NCBI GenBank assembly: GCA_938015435.1
Contig: CALLPN010000003.1
Coordinates: forward strand, 186,001-250,000
Length of the DNA: 64,000 nt
Direction of reading: 5' to 3'
From: an uncultured Saprospiraceae bacterium
GTDB taxonomy: Bacteria > Bacteroidota > Bacteroidia > Chitinophagales > Saprospiraceae
Shown one piece after another: positions 26,377 to 35,847 of the stretch; positions within the stretch are counted from its first letter, which is position 1; each line of letters opens with the position of its first letter. Below the pieces are notes generated by a model that saw only the letters and a list, made by a program, of their open reading frames with translations, had not been told where the DNA came from and did not search any database. A program made the translations under genes and the position numbers.

Positions 26377-28497
26377 ATGGCAGACAAGAGACTCTCAGTT
26401 GCCCTTATAGGTAACCCTAACGCTGGAAAATCGACCATTTTCAATCTATTGACAGGTTTACGTCAACATGTATCCAATTTTCCTGGGATTACGGTGGATA
26501 AAAAGATAGGTGTATTTCAAATAAAAGATGGAGAGAAGGTAGATCTAATTGATTTGCCAGGTATATACAGTCTATTTCCGAATAGTAAAGACGAAAAACT
26601 AGTAGTAGATATCATTACCGACCCTACTAATAGTGCTTATCCTGACCTAGTGATATATGTGGCTGATGTCAATAATTTAGAAAGACATTTACTACTGGCT
26701 ACGCAGTTACTTGACCTACAGATACCGATGGTCATAGTGCTCAATATGGTGGACATAGCAGAAGCAAAAGAGCAATCGATCGATATCTCAACACTTCAAA
26801 AAGAACTCGAAATACCAGTATTAACCATGAGTGGTAAGACGGGCTATCAAATAGATGGCCTCAAAAAGGAAATTCAAAACTTTAGATCCAAGGGCATGGA
26901 GATGTTCATTAGGTCAAAGTCTTTTTACTCAATGACTGTGGGTGAAAAAGCGCTTACTCAAAATGTAAATACAGTGGTCAATTCAGGTCAATCCTACAGA
27001 AGTAAGATACTCGCTCATCACCATGAATGGCTCTCTCATCTAACTGCAGCTGATCGTATACAGATTAAAAGTATAGCTGGAGAAGTAGGCTTTGATAATA
27101 TCAAAGGACAGATCAGTGAGACTATGAGTCGGTACAACAAATTCGGCCATCTTGTTAAAGCAACGCTTACGAAACCCAATAAATCAAGTCAGTCATTTAC
27201 TGAGAAAATAGACAATATCATCACGCATAAGGTCGCTGGTCCTATCATTTTCTTTGCGATCATGTTGTTTATGTTCCAATCTATCTATTCATGGTCGAGT
27301 TTTCCTATGGACTTGATAGATGGTTTTTTTGGTAGTGCGGGTTCGTTTGTGAGAGGTGTCATGCCAGAAAGTTGGTTTACTAATCTATTGGTAGATGGAA
27401 TTATAGCAGGACTGGGAGGAGTCTTAATATTTATACCGCAAATCACTATTTTATTTTTATTGATTGCTGTACTGGAGGAGTCTGGTTATATGTCTAGAGC
27501 CGTCTTTATGTTTGATGGACTTATGCAGAGATTTGGTCTCAATGGTAGAAGTATAGTAGCTCTTGTATCTAGTGGTGCCTGCGCAATACCAGCGATCATG
27601 AGTACTAGGACAATTGGTAATCGGAGGGAGCGACTTATTACTATTATGGTGAGCCCGTTGATCAGTTGTAGTGCTCGTATTCCTGTATATATAGTGCTAA
27701 TAGGGTTTGTAGTACCGGCAGGAGACGGTTTTTGGAACGCACAAGGTTTAGCATTTATGGGATTATATCTATTAGGAATTGTTGCTTCTTTAGGAGTCGC
27801 GTTAATCTTCAAGATGATTTTGCCTAGTGACGAAGAGGGATCATATCTTATGATGGAGTTACCACAATACAAGCGTCCTATATGGAAAAATGTGCTGTTT
27901 ACGGTAAAAGAAAAAGTACAATCATTCGTAGTCGAAGCGGGTAAAGTAATATTGGTAATATCGGTTGTATTATGGTTTTTAGCTAGTTATGGTCCAGGAA
28001 CCCAAATAGAAGCAGCAGAAGAAGCAGCGATCACTATGTCTACCGAGCAAGGACTCGAAGGCACGGATAAAGAGAATCTCATCGCTTCAAAGAGAATCGA
28101 AGCATCTTATGCTGGCCATTTCGGTAAATTTATAGAGCCAGCGATAGAGCCATTAGGCTTTGATTGGAAAATAGGAATTGCATTGCTCACTTCATTTGCT
28201 GCTAGGGAGTTGTTTGTAGGAACGATGGCAACCATATATAGTATAGGGAGTAGCGATGATGAGACTTCTGTTATCGAACAGATGCGAAAAGAATTAAGGC
28301 CAGATGGTCGTAAGGTCTATGATTTTGCCACTTCGCTATCGTTATTAATATTCTATGTATTCGCATTGCAGTGTATGAGTACTCTGGCAGTGACTAGAAG
28401 AGAAACGAACTCTTGGAAGTGGCCGATTATACAATTTGTCTATATGGGATTGATGGCATATTTCGGTAGCTTGATGGTGTATCAGATATTTTCGTAG
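26377..28497 (+). CDS. feoB: Ferrous iron transporter FeoB
   Basis: The 706-residue protein has the N-terminal G domain (about 1-165) with G1 GNPNAGKST (12-20), G3 DLPGIYSL and G4 NMVD. A helical guanine-nucleotide dissociation-inhibitor-like region follows (about 170-255). The membrane domain (about 280-700) has two Gate/nucleoside-recognition halves; SGACAIPAIMSTR and SCSARIPVY carry conserved Cys and Ser residues. It moves Fe2+ across the inner membrane. No FeoC is encoded. Confidence 0.96.
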   Translation: MADKRLSVALIGNPNAGKSTIFNLLTGLRQHVSNFPGITVDKKIGVFQIKDGEKVDLIDLPGIYSLFPNSKDEKLVVDIITDPTNSAYPDLVIYVADVNNLERHLLLATQLLDLQIPMVIVLNMVDIAEAKEQSIDISTLQKELEIPVLTMSGKTGYQIDGLKKEIQNFRSKGMEMFIRSKSFYSMTVGEKALTQNVNTVVNSGQSYRSKILAHHHEWLSHLTAADRIQIKSIAGEVGFDNIKGQISETMSRYNKFGHLVKATLTKPNKSSQSFTEKIDNIITHKVAGPIIFFAIMLFMFQSIYSWSSFPMDLIDGFFGSAGSFVRGVMPESWFTNLLVDGIIAGLGGVLIFIPQITILFLLIAVLEESGYMSRAVFMFDGLMQRFGLNGRSIVALVSSGACAIPAIMSTRTIGNRRERLITIMVSPLISCSARIPVYIVLIGFVVPAGDGFWNAQGLAFMGLYLLGIVASLGVALIFKMILPSDEEGSYLMMELPQYKRPIWKNVLFTVKEKVQSFVVEAGKVILVISVVLWFLASYGPGTQIEAAEEAAITMSTEQGLEGTDKENLIASKRIEASYAGHFGKFIEPAIEPLGFDWKIGIALLTSFAARELFVGTMATIYSIGSSDDETSVIEQMRKELRPDGRKVYDFATSLSLLIFYVFALQCMSTLAVTRRETNSWKWPIIQFVYMGLMAYFGSLMVYQIFS

Positions 28498-28618
28498 TTT
28501 GATCTCCTCGGCAGTATCCCATTGGTAGGTAAGCCCAGATTAAATGCCGTTATTTGCTTTATAAATCAATACACATCAATTGCCGAATACTACTGATAAT
28601 ATTGTCAACTTAATTTTG

Positions 28619-28990
28619 ATGAAAGTGAAATTCGCTATGTCATCCTCGGTGGCGACAATAGTAGACTACATCTTATATCAGATACTCGTTAAGTATTTCT
28701 TTTCGACGGAGGTTTCTTATGTGTTAGGGGCATCGGTAGGTATGTTGATTAACTTCTTTTTGCAGAAAAAGCACATTTTTGAACTTAATCGACCGTTAAA
28801 AATTGCGTTCGTTATTTCATTGCTTGTTTCTATTGGAGGTATTAGTATTGGTACTTACATCGTAAGTATATTGAAGGAAGTAGAAATGCTTGGCGGCAAT
28901 CAATTTATTATCAAAGCAATTGCAACCGGAACAATGTTTTTTTATAATTTTTATATGAAGCGATTTGCTTTCGAAAAACGATTTATTTAG
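28619..28990 (+). CDS. GtrA-like membrane protein
   Basis: The 123-residue protein has four predicted membrane helices spread over its length and the GtrA/DPMS-like sequence pattern (KFAMSSSVATIVDYILYQ at the start, and FYNFYMKRFAFEK at the end). GtrA proteins help move undecaprenyl-phosphate-linked sugars across the inner membrane. A TTG at 28580 gives a longer form with 13 extra residues, which I cannot exclude. It begins 121 bases after feoB and lies 20 bases before a small membrane gene, then a GT39-like gene, suggesting a sugar-transfer operon. Confidence 0.82.
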   Translation: MKVKFAMSSSVATIVDYILYQILVKYFFSTEVSYVLGASVGMLINFFLQKKHIFELNRPLKIAFVISLLVSIGGISIGTYIVSILKEVEMLGGNQFIIKAIATGTMFFYNFYMKRFAFEKRFI

Positions 28991-29010
28991 TCTGAGATCA
29001 TATCAAATTT

Positions 29011-29469
29011 ATGAATAAGAAAATACAACTAGAAATAATTTGGTGGACGATTACTTTGATAGTGATTGTACTTGTGATGTTTCCCATCTGGTCAGAAGTA
29101 GGTACAGACTTTAGATACAACAAGTCTAATATCATGGCAGTGTTTATCTTTATGGTGTATACAAGATTATTGTTTGTGTTGAGACATACTTATATCGCTA
29201 GGAATTCATTGATGAAAATTATTTTTGTCTTAATGAGTATCCCTTTATTTGTATATTTTATGGATAGTATTAATGAGTTTCAGACTTTTGTGGATGAGAA
29301 TGGTGATACGGCATTGCTGTATCAATACAGTGACCGAGTTGCTAACCTTACGAAATACATTAGATATGAATATTTATTCTTCGCAGTGGCAGCGTTGATT
29401 ACTGTAGCGATGATGCCATTTAGAATGATACTGTCCTTGTGGCGTACTCGTAATAGAGGTACGGTATAG
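29011..29469 (+). CDS. Four-helix membrane protein of unknown function
   Basis: I do not recognise this 152-residue protein. It has four hydrophobic segments (about 8-27, 38-55, 68-85 and 118-140) and a polar loop with Glu/Asp between the last two. It lies between the GtrA-like and GT39-like genes with gaps of 20 and 60 bases in the same direction, so a role in lipid-linked sugar transfer is possible. That is context only. Confidence 0.65.
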   Translation: MNKKIQLEIIWWTITLIVIVLVMFPIWSEVGTDFRYNKSNIMAVFIFMVYTRLLFVLRHTYIARNSLMKIIFVLMSIPLFVYFMDSINEFQTFVDENGDTALLYQYSDRVANLTKYIRYEYLFFAVAALITVAMMPFRMILSLWRTRNRGTV

Positions 29470-29529
29470 AATGTGAAATTATATTTGAAATCAATTATCT
29501 TAATCCAGAGAAATACGATATTTATTTAA

Positions 29530-31002
29530 ATGATCAATCCTATAAAAATTTCAATGAAGACTATTGGATGGTCATTGCTTTTTATTCTGGTTTTCTATTT
29601 TCCAGTCATACATTATATCAATCATCTTCCTTTACGTTGGTGGGATGAATCCTTATTTGGTCTTAGAGCATTACATATGTATAAGACAGGGGATTATTTG
29701 TCTAACTTTCAGTTGTATGATGGCTTGATGGATCATCGCAATACCAAGCTTCCTTTTACTACTTGGATACAAGTTTTATTTATAAAGATATTGGGAGTAA
29801 AAGTATTGGCTTTAAGGTTACCCGTGATCATGATATTTACGGCTACGGTGGCTTATACTTTGCGTTTTGCAAAAATGCATTTATCAAATATTTCTATTGG
29901 TGTAATATTTACTTTAGTAATGATCTGCAGTCCAGGTATCGTACGTGATCATATATTGCGTACAGGAGATCAAGACCTTCCTTTTCTTTGTTACCTATTT
30001 GTAATGGTGATGTCTTACTTCCAATATTTGGAGCATAAAAATAAGAGACACTTAGTTGTATTTACAATATCAATTACGGCCGCCTTACTCACCAAAAATT
30101 TATTAGCAGGTGCTTTTCTACCTGGACTTCTATTATATACGATATACGCTAAAAAATTAAGTGATGTTCTAACAGATAAAAACGTTTGGCTTGCAATTAT
30201 TTCTGTAATATGTGTTTTCGCAGGTACTATATTTTATCTCAATGCTAGCTACCCAGGATTCGTAGATCGTATGTGGGGATATGAATTGATGGGAAGATAT
30301 ACTGATGCAAAAGATGGCCACAAAGGAGGGTTTGGATATTTTGTTAATGATCTAGCATTTACATCATTTAAAATTTATTTTTGGATGGTGCCTTTGTCTC
30401 TTTTGATTTTGTTTTCTAAGAAACTGTCTGCTATTTCATCAAGGTTAATGGTATGTCTAGGGATCGTTTATTTTTCATATTTATTGATTATAAGCTTCGC
30501 CGAGACTAAGTTATTTTGGTATGGCACACCGATTATTCCTATCGGAGCGATGATGATCGGAATTGCTATACATCATATTTATTCGGTTTACCTTTCTAAT
30601 ATGACAATTTATTTGAAGTATGGTTTATCCTTTATTTTTGTCGCATTTGTATTTGTAATACCATACAAAGGAATCATAGAAAATGTGTTCCAAGATAATA
30701 TCATTCATGGTGAAGAACGAATAGGATTATTTATGGAGCTAATCTCGATAGATCATCCGGAAATCAAGTCGTATACCTTGGCTGATAAAGATTTCGGTTC
30801 GGCAGCTATGTGGTATAAAGAAGAATATAATATTGAGAAAGGGTATGATATTAAATACAGTAATGTAAATGAATTTGAAATAGGAGAAACAGTTATGACT
30901 TGTTTGTATGACGTGACTCCTGATATTTATAATAAGTACGAAGTAGAGACTATTCAAAGTTGGAATAAGTGCCAGCTCATTAAAATTATAAAAGAGAAGT
31001 AG
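29530..31002 (+). CDS. GT39/ArnT-like membrane glycosyltransferase
   Basis: The 490-residue protein has about ten or more membrane helices. The first large loop holds WWDESLFGLRALHMYKTGDYL-like sequence, in which the Asp-Glu pair matches the catalytic acidic residues of GT-C enzymes (PMT/ArnT). A shorter periplasmic C-terminal tail (about 400-490) follows. Members move a sugar from a polyprenyl phosphate carrier to lipid A, protein or another acceptor on the periplasmic side. The GtrA neighbour fits this, but the acceptor is unknown. Confidence 0.85.
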   Translation: MINPIKISMKTIGWSLLFILVFYFPVIHYINHLPLRWWDESLFGLRALHMYKTGDYLSNFQLYDGLMDHRNTKLPFTTWIQVLFIKILGVKVLALRLPVIMIFTATVAYTLRFAKMHLSNISIGVIFTLVMICSPGIVRDHILRTGDQDLPFLCYLFVMVMSYFQYLEHKNKRHLVVFTISITAALLTKNLLAGAFLPGLLLYTIYAKKLSDVLTDKNVWLAIISVICVFAGTIFYLNASYPGFVDRMWGYELMGRYTDAKDGHKGGFGYFVNDLAFTSFKIYFWMVPLSLLILFSKKLSAISSRLMVCLGIVYFSYLLIISFAETKLFWYGTPIIPIGAMMIGIAIHHIYSVYLSNMTIYLKYGLSFIFVAFVFVIPYKGIIENVFQDNIIHGEERIGLFMELISIDHPEIKSYTLADKDFGSAAMWYKEEYNIEKGYDIKYSNVNEFEIGETVMTCLYDVTPDIYNKYEVETIQSWNKCQLIKIIKEK

Positions 31003-31004
31003 TT

Positions 31005-31355
31005 ATGTCAGTAGTAAAAGAATTTAACGATTACAGAGTCAAGATGAATGAGAAGATCATGGCTCAAGATAACAAGGTGATGAAAAGATTTTTTAGCCTT
31101 GACAACCAAGCATACCAAGATGGTGCTTTGGATCTCAAGACAAAAGAGTTATTAGGTTTAGTGGCTTCTATGGTGCTACGATGTGACGACTGTATCAAGT
31201 ATCATGTGGGTACTTGTCATGAACTGGGCACTACGACCGAAGAAGTATTCGAAGTGTTTTCGATCGCTAATCTAGTGGGAGGGTCTATAGTTATTCCGCA
31301 CACAAGAAGAGCAGTAGAGTATTGGGAAGCATTAGGAGAAGAAGCGAAAGGGTAG
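31005..31355 (+). CDS. Carboxymuconolactone decarboxylase/AhpD-like protein
   Basis: The 116 residues are all-helical. They contain the redox motif CDDC (Cys60 and Cys63) followed by His67, the same arrangement as the AhpD active site. Such proteins act as thiol-based alkylhydroperoxidases or are of unknown role. The gene starts 2 bases after the GT39-like gene, so it is co-transcribed, although a functional link is not evident. Confidence 0.88.
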   Translation: MSVVKEFNDYRVKMNEKIMAQDNKVMKRFFSLDNQAYQDGALDLKTKELLGLVASMVLRCDDCIKYHVGTCHELGTTTEEVFEVFSIANLVGGSIVIPHTRRAVEYWEALGEEAKG

Positions 31356-31420
31356 GGTTGTATTTATGGCTAGATTGAATTTGTTTGTGGAGTAGAAATG
31401 TTTATTAAATCAAAAAAAAT

Positions 31421-32551
31421 TTATTCTTCAACCAAAAACAAATCAGAAGCTATTCGATCCGCGAGTAGTTTTCCTTCTGGAGTTAGTTTATAATGATTAT
31501 CTTCTAGTATTACATGTTGTGATTTTACGTACTCAGCTATATCATGATGTATGGTAGACAACTGAGGATTAAATCTTTTTTCTAAATCTGCAAGATCTAT
31601 TCCCCACATTGTACGAAGGCGAGTCATTACATATTCGTTAAATTGATCAGCGTAGGCAGTCTGTTCTCTTTCGTACGGAACTAATCCTTGAGAAATACTT
31701 TCTATATATTGTGCATTGTTATTGATATTCCATTGGCGGAATGTGGTCTGATAAGAATGTGCACTTGGTCCTAAGCCGAGGTAGGGTATTGATCTCCAAT
31801 AATTAGTATTGTGAACAGCATATTTATTGGGCTTCGCAAAACTTGAAATTTCATAATGGTCATATCCTTTTGAAGTAAGTGATTGTATAAGCTGCAAATA
31901 TTGTTTGCTGACAACGATCTCTTCAGGCAGGATAATAGTCCCTTTCTTTACCATATGATCTAATGCAGTATTGGGCTCTACAGTAAGGGCATAGCTGGAG
32001 ATATGATCTACATCTAGTTCTAGTGCTTTATCTATATTATACTGCCACGTATCTTGGGTAGATCCGGGCATACCATAGATGATATCTATGCTGAGATTAT
32101 CTATGCCCGCACCTTTGCAAATTTGTACAGCTTGGAGACTTTCATCAGCATTATGCGCCCTATTAGAGGCAAGCAGTTCAGTATCTATAAAGGATTGGAT
32201 ACCTATGCTTAATCTATTGACGCCTCCATTTTTCAGATTTGATATTTTGGCTGATGTAATATCGTCAGGGTTAGCCTCTAGAGTAATTTCTATATGATCA
32301 CTCCAACTATAAGTTTTTGCTAGACTTTCTAATATTTGATTGATCTCTGCTGTCTCGAGTAAGGAAGGCGTACCACCACCGAAATAAATGGTAGTAAGTT
32401 CTTTTTCAGAGAGAAAGCTATGTTGTAGTTCTATCTCTTTGCAAATCGCAGCAATCATCTCGTCTCTATGTCGTAGACTTGTACTAAAGTGAAAATTACA
32501 GTAATGGCATGCTTGTTTGCAGAAAGGGATATGAATATAAATACCAGCCAT
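31421..32551 (-). CDS. hemW: Radical SAM haem chaperone HemW
   Basis: The 376-residue protein starts MAGIYIHIPFCKQACHYCNF, with the radical SAM CxxxCxxC cluster at Cys11, Cys15 and Cys18. The following TIYFGGGTPS and the C-terminal HemN-type domain (about 290-370) are characteristic. The extra Cys of HemN that follows the third ligand is replaced by Asn-Phe, which favours HemW (haem trafficking) over coproporphyrinogen dehydrogenase HemN. It is divergent from the Omp85-like gene, with 35 bases between the starts. Confidence 0.93.
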   Translation of the reverse strand: MAGIYIHIPFCKQACHYCNFHFSTSLRHRDEMIAAICKEIELQHSFLSEKELTTIYFGGGTPSLLETAEINQILESLAKTYSWSDHIEITLEANPDDITSAKISNLKNGGVNRLSIGIQSFIDTELLASNRAHNADESLQAVQICKGAGIDNLSIDIIYGMPGSTQDTWQYNIDKALELDVDHISSYALTVEPNTALDHMVKKGTIILPEEIVVSKQYLQLIQSLTSKGYDHYEISSFAKPNKYAVHNTNYWRSIPYLGLGPSAHSYQTTFRQWNINNNAQYIESISQGLVPYEREQTAYADQFNEYVMTRLRTMWGIDLADLEKRFNPQLSTIHHDIAEYVKSQHVILEDNHYKLTPEGKLLADRIASDLFLVEE

Positions 32552-32586
32552 TGATTATCTTCGTTAAAGAGTGTGTGATAAAACTT

Positions 32587-34398
32587 ATGACAAACATAGC
32601 TGAAATAGTGCAGAGAAGTGGCCTTAGTCAAGCGTCGATACGTTTGATTTTAATGTTATGTCTATGTATGGGCTTCACATCCGGTCTATATGCTCAGGAG
32701 CACCAGCTTCAACTGAAGGTTACACACGATACAACCCTGCAAACGTCGATAGTATCTATTGATTCTGTGAAAGTGAGATACTATAGCGATAGTCTAGTGA
32801 ATGCTTGGAAGACTGATGGATACCTCAATGCAGAAATAGATAAAATAGTAGGAGATTCGCTTATGTCCACAGCGATCATTTATCAGGGCTATCGTTATGA
32901 AGAATTACAACTCGATATAGATGTAAAGACGAGTAATTTACTCCAAGAGGCAGGAATGGCTAACGTTAGATGGATAGGTGATACATATAGCCACCAGCGT
33001 ATACGTGATGCTATGGATAAGATTCTTATTTACTTAGAAAACAATGGGTATCCTTTTGCAACAGTAAAGTTGGATAGCATAGCTATAGACCAAGGATCGA
33101 TTACTTCTAAGTTAGTCGTAAACAAGAAGAATCTTGTCCTCATGGATACGCTTGCGATCACAGGTGATGCTAATGTATCTGATTTATTTATTAGAAGGTA
33201 TCTGGATATAAAAGCTGGAGATCTGTATAGTCTCGAGAAAATCTTAGATACAAAGAAGAAGATTAATGATCTACCATATTGTAAGTTGAAAAGTGATCCT
33301 ATCGTTTCTTTTGTCAATAGAAAAGCTGTGCTACGAATAGAGCTTGTAAAGCAACAAGCAAGTACATTTGATTTTATTATTGGTGTGCTGCCCAGTACCG
33401 TAAATGGACAAAGAGAATTTACTATTACTGGAGAATTTAAAGGTGATCTCCATAATGAATTAGGTTATGGTGAAAGGATTTATGCAAAATTTGAGAGGTT
33501 AAAACCTGAGACGCAAGAGTTAGAACTTAAATTTAATATGCCTTACCTCGGAAGCCTACCTTTTGGTGTGGATACTGATTTTGGTTTGTATAGAGGAAGT
33601 ACTAATTTTTTGGAGTTGAAATCAAAACTTGGATTGCAATATTTGTTTTCTGGATTGGACTATATAGATGCTTCTTGGTATTTTAATTCTTCGCGATTGA
33701 TAGAGATAGATACGGCATCCTTGATTACTACTGGTCAACTTCCTTCTCAATTGGATGTAAACTATACAGGTGGTGGAGTTGGTGTTTCTGTTGAAGATGT
33801 AGATTATAGATTTAATCCTGGAAAAGGTTGGCGAGGCTCATTAAATTCTACAGTAGGTATCAAATCTATAGTCGCCAATAATACGATTCAGAGTATATCA
33901 GAAGGACCCCTTGATTTTTCAGAAGCGTATGATACTTTAGAGCTCAATTCTTTTCAAGCGGAATTACATGCGCAGATAGAATATTATAAACCTATTGGTA
34001 GTTGGGCTACTGTAAAAACGTCATTAAAATCTGCATATAAATATAACCAAGAGCAACTTTACGACAACGAACTATTTAGAATCGGAGGTAATCGATTACT
34101 TAGAGGATTCGATGAACAATCTATATTGACAGACCTCTATGCGGTGGCTACTGCAGAATTTAGAGTCATATTAGATCAGAATAGTTTTCTTAGTTTTCCA
34201 TTTATAGATTACGGTAGGGTACATAGTCTTCGAGATGGAAAGAAGAGTTGGGAAAATACATTTAGTACAGGTATCGGTCTCAATTTTGCTACAGGAGCAG
34301 GGATATTCAATGTTTCATTTGCGATAGGTAAGCGACAAGAAATACCTCTTGACTTTTCTGCAACGAAGATTCACTTTGGTTATGTGAGTTTGTTTTAG
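32587..34398 (+). CDS. Omp85/TamA-like outer-membrane protein with POTRA domains
   Basis: The 603-residue product has a signal peptide (a hydrophobic stretch ending GLYAQ at about residue 37), at least two POTRA-like beta-alpha-alpha-beta units (about 45-270), and a C-terminal Omp85 barrel (about 290-603) containing the family motif LLRGFDEQS. The last residue is Phe, as expected for barrel insertion. It resembles TamA and may help assemble outer-membrane proteins. I chose the ATG at 32587; an earlier in-frame ATG at 32509 would overlap the divergent hemW gene by 43 bases and give an N-terminus that is not signal-like. Confidence 0.85.
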   Translation: MTNIAEIVQRSGLSQASIRLILMLCLCMGFTSGLYAQEHQLQLKVTHDTTLQTSIVSIDSVKVRYYSDSLVNAWKTDGYLNAEIDKIVGDSLMSTAIIYQGYRYEELQLDIDVKTSNLLQEAGMANVRWIGDTYSHQRIRDAMDKILIYLENNGYPFATVKLDSIAIDQGSITSKLVVNKKNLVLMDTLAITGDANVSDLFIRRYLDIKAGDLYSLEKILDTKKKINDLPYCKLKSDPIVSFVNRKAVLRIELVKQQASTFDFIIGVLPSTVNGQREFTITGEFKGDLHNELGYGERIYAKFERLKPETQELELKFNMPYLGSLPFGVDTDFGLYRGSTNFLELKSKLGLQYLFSGLDYIDASWYFNSSRLIEIDTASLITTGQLPSQLDVNYTGGGVGVSVEDVDYRFNPGKGWRGSLNSTVGIKSIVANNTIQSISEGPLDFSEAYDTLELNSFQAELHAQIEYYKPIGSWATVKTSLKSAYKYNQEQLYDNELFRIGGNRLLRGFDEQSILTDLYAVATAEFRVILDQNSFLSFPFIDYGRVHSLRDGKKSWENTFSTGIGLNFATGAGIFNVSFAIGKRQEIPLDFSATKIHFGYVSLF

Positions 34399-34440
34399 GT
34401 AAAGTCTCTTTTGATTCTTCATAACCCGAAATGCCTTAAA

Positions 34441-34493
34441 TAAAAATAGAGATTGAAAAGTATTATTTTTCTACTCATCAACCTCTATTTTTA
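34441..34493. terminator. Bidirectional terminator-like hairpin
   Basis: An 11-base inverted repeat pairs TAAAAATAGAG (34441-34451) with CTCTATTTTTA (34483-34493). Counting one mismatch, the stem is 15 bp. A-rich and T-rich edges on both sides fit termination in both directions between the converging Omp85-like and permease genes. Confidence 0.65.
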
Positions 34494-34521
34494 ACCACAC
34501 TTACAGATCGTAGGAAAGTAT

Positions 34522-35847
34522 CTATCCTTTATAAAAAATCCATTTAGCTAGTTCTTTGAATGAAGCTTTTTTACCGTACATAAGTATACCTACTCTATAG
34601 ATACGTCCAGCTAACCATGTAAAGAATATTACGAATGCGATAAGTGATATCATAGATACAGCTATCTGCCACATAGGTGGATCCATCGGCAATCGTGACG
34701 GCATTACTATGCTTGACAATAAAGGTATCATCGATCCCCAGACTGCTACTGTACTATTAGGCGATTCTACTGCTTTGAATCCGATATATACAGCGAAAAC
34801 CAAAGGCATCATGATTGGCATTGTTAAGCTATTGGCTTCATTGATGTCTTCTCCTACTGCAGAACCAACTGCAGCGAAAAGTGAAGCATAAGCAAAATAT
34901 CCTGCAAAGAAATAGAACAATGTAAGTGGTATTATTTTCCACCAATTGAGTTGCGATAATTCTGTAAATACTTGTCCAAGTTTTTCTTTATTAGAGAAAG
35001 CAGCTTCTGCTTGAGCCTGTAGTTCTGGATCTAAATTAGGTGCCGCCATACTAGTAGCATCCATTCCAAAGAATGTACTACCTATAGTAAAAAGTAGAAT
35101 GGATAATAACAACCATATTGTAATTTGAGTAAGTCCTACTAGACCGACACCGATTACTTTTCCCATCATCAATTGAAATGGTTTTACGGACGAAATTATC
35201 ACCTCTACAATTCTACTAATCTTCTCTTCCATTACTGATCGCATCACTTGCATACCATAGATTAATATGATGAAAAACATCGCATAACCTACTACACCAC
35301 CAAGAGCCGCACCAACTAAACTAGTCATGGAACTCACCTTTTTATCGGACTTTACCATATTGGGTTGTATACTTATATCGGTGTCTAGATTAGACAGTAA
35401 TTCTTCTGATATATTAAGTTCACGCAGTTTATAATTACGCACTTTTTTTGAGATGGATTTTTCTAATCTTGAACTTTCATCTAAGGCTAATTGCTCGTCA
35501 GAGTGAAAGTCTACAACGTACTTTGAAGATGTAGGATCGTTGATAGGTAGTATTTCTAATACGCCATCATTAGTTCCTTCTTTGTATGCTTCTATACTTG
35601 CGGCTAGATCGTTTTTGGTAAAGGTAAATGTGAGATTATCAGTGGCATTGACTTCGCCGTCTAGTAGATTTGATTGGTCTATCACTAATATTTCTTTCTT
35701 CTCATCACTTTCGCTACTCATGATGAGACCAAGTGCTCCACCAAATACAACGATACCCAGAGGTGCCAAAAACGTAGTAAGAAGGAATGTTTTATTTTTT
35801 ACTCTTGTTGAGTACTCTCTCTTTATTATTAACCAGATCTTATTCAT
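34522..35847 (-). CDS. ABC-2 type permease (NatB-like)
   Basis: The 441-residue protein has one membrane helix at the N-terminus (about 20-42), a large extracytoplasmic region (about 43-180), and then five or more membrane helices (about 180-420). The pattern (IKREYSTRVKNKTFLLTTFLAPLG at the start and VMEEKISRIVEVIISSVKP in the middle) is typical of NatB/YhaP-type Na+-efflux or drug-exporting ABC permeases. It pairs with the ATPase gene, which it follows with an 8-base overlap. The substrate is unknown. Confidence 0.9.
   Translation of the reverse strand: MNKIWLIIKREYSTRVKNKTFLLTTFLAPLGIVVFGGALGLIMSSESDEKKEILVIDQSNLLDGEVNATDNLTFTFTKNDLAASIEAYKEGTNDGVLEILPINDPTSSKYVVDFHSDEQLALDESSRLEKSISKKVRNYKLRELNISEELLSNLDTDISIQPNMVKSDKKVSSMTSLVGAALGGVVGYAMFFIILIYGMQVMRSVMEEKISRIVEVIISSVKPFQLMMGKVIGVGLVGLTQITIWLLLSILLFTIGSTFFGMDATSMAAPNLDPELQAQAEAAFSNKEKLGQVFTELSQLNWWKIIPLTLFYFFAGYFAYASLFAAVGSAVGEDINEANSLTMPIMMPLVFAVYIGFKAVESPNSTVAVWGSMIPLLSSIVMPSRLPMDPPMWQIAVSMISLIAFVIFFTWLAGRIYRVGILMYGKKASFKELAKWIFYKG

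Noticed and set aside
27486-27872. A 128-codon minus-strand open frame inside feoB
   Set aside because: It is entirely antisense to the FeoB membrane domain and has no start context or protein-like pattern.
28580-28618. A longer GtrA protein from the TTG at 28580
   Set aside because: Kept as an alternative only. The ATG at 28619 needs no alternative start codon, although the extra 13 residues are possible.
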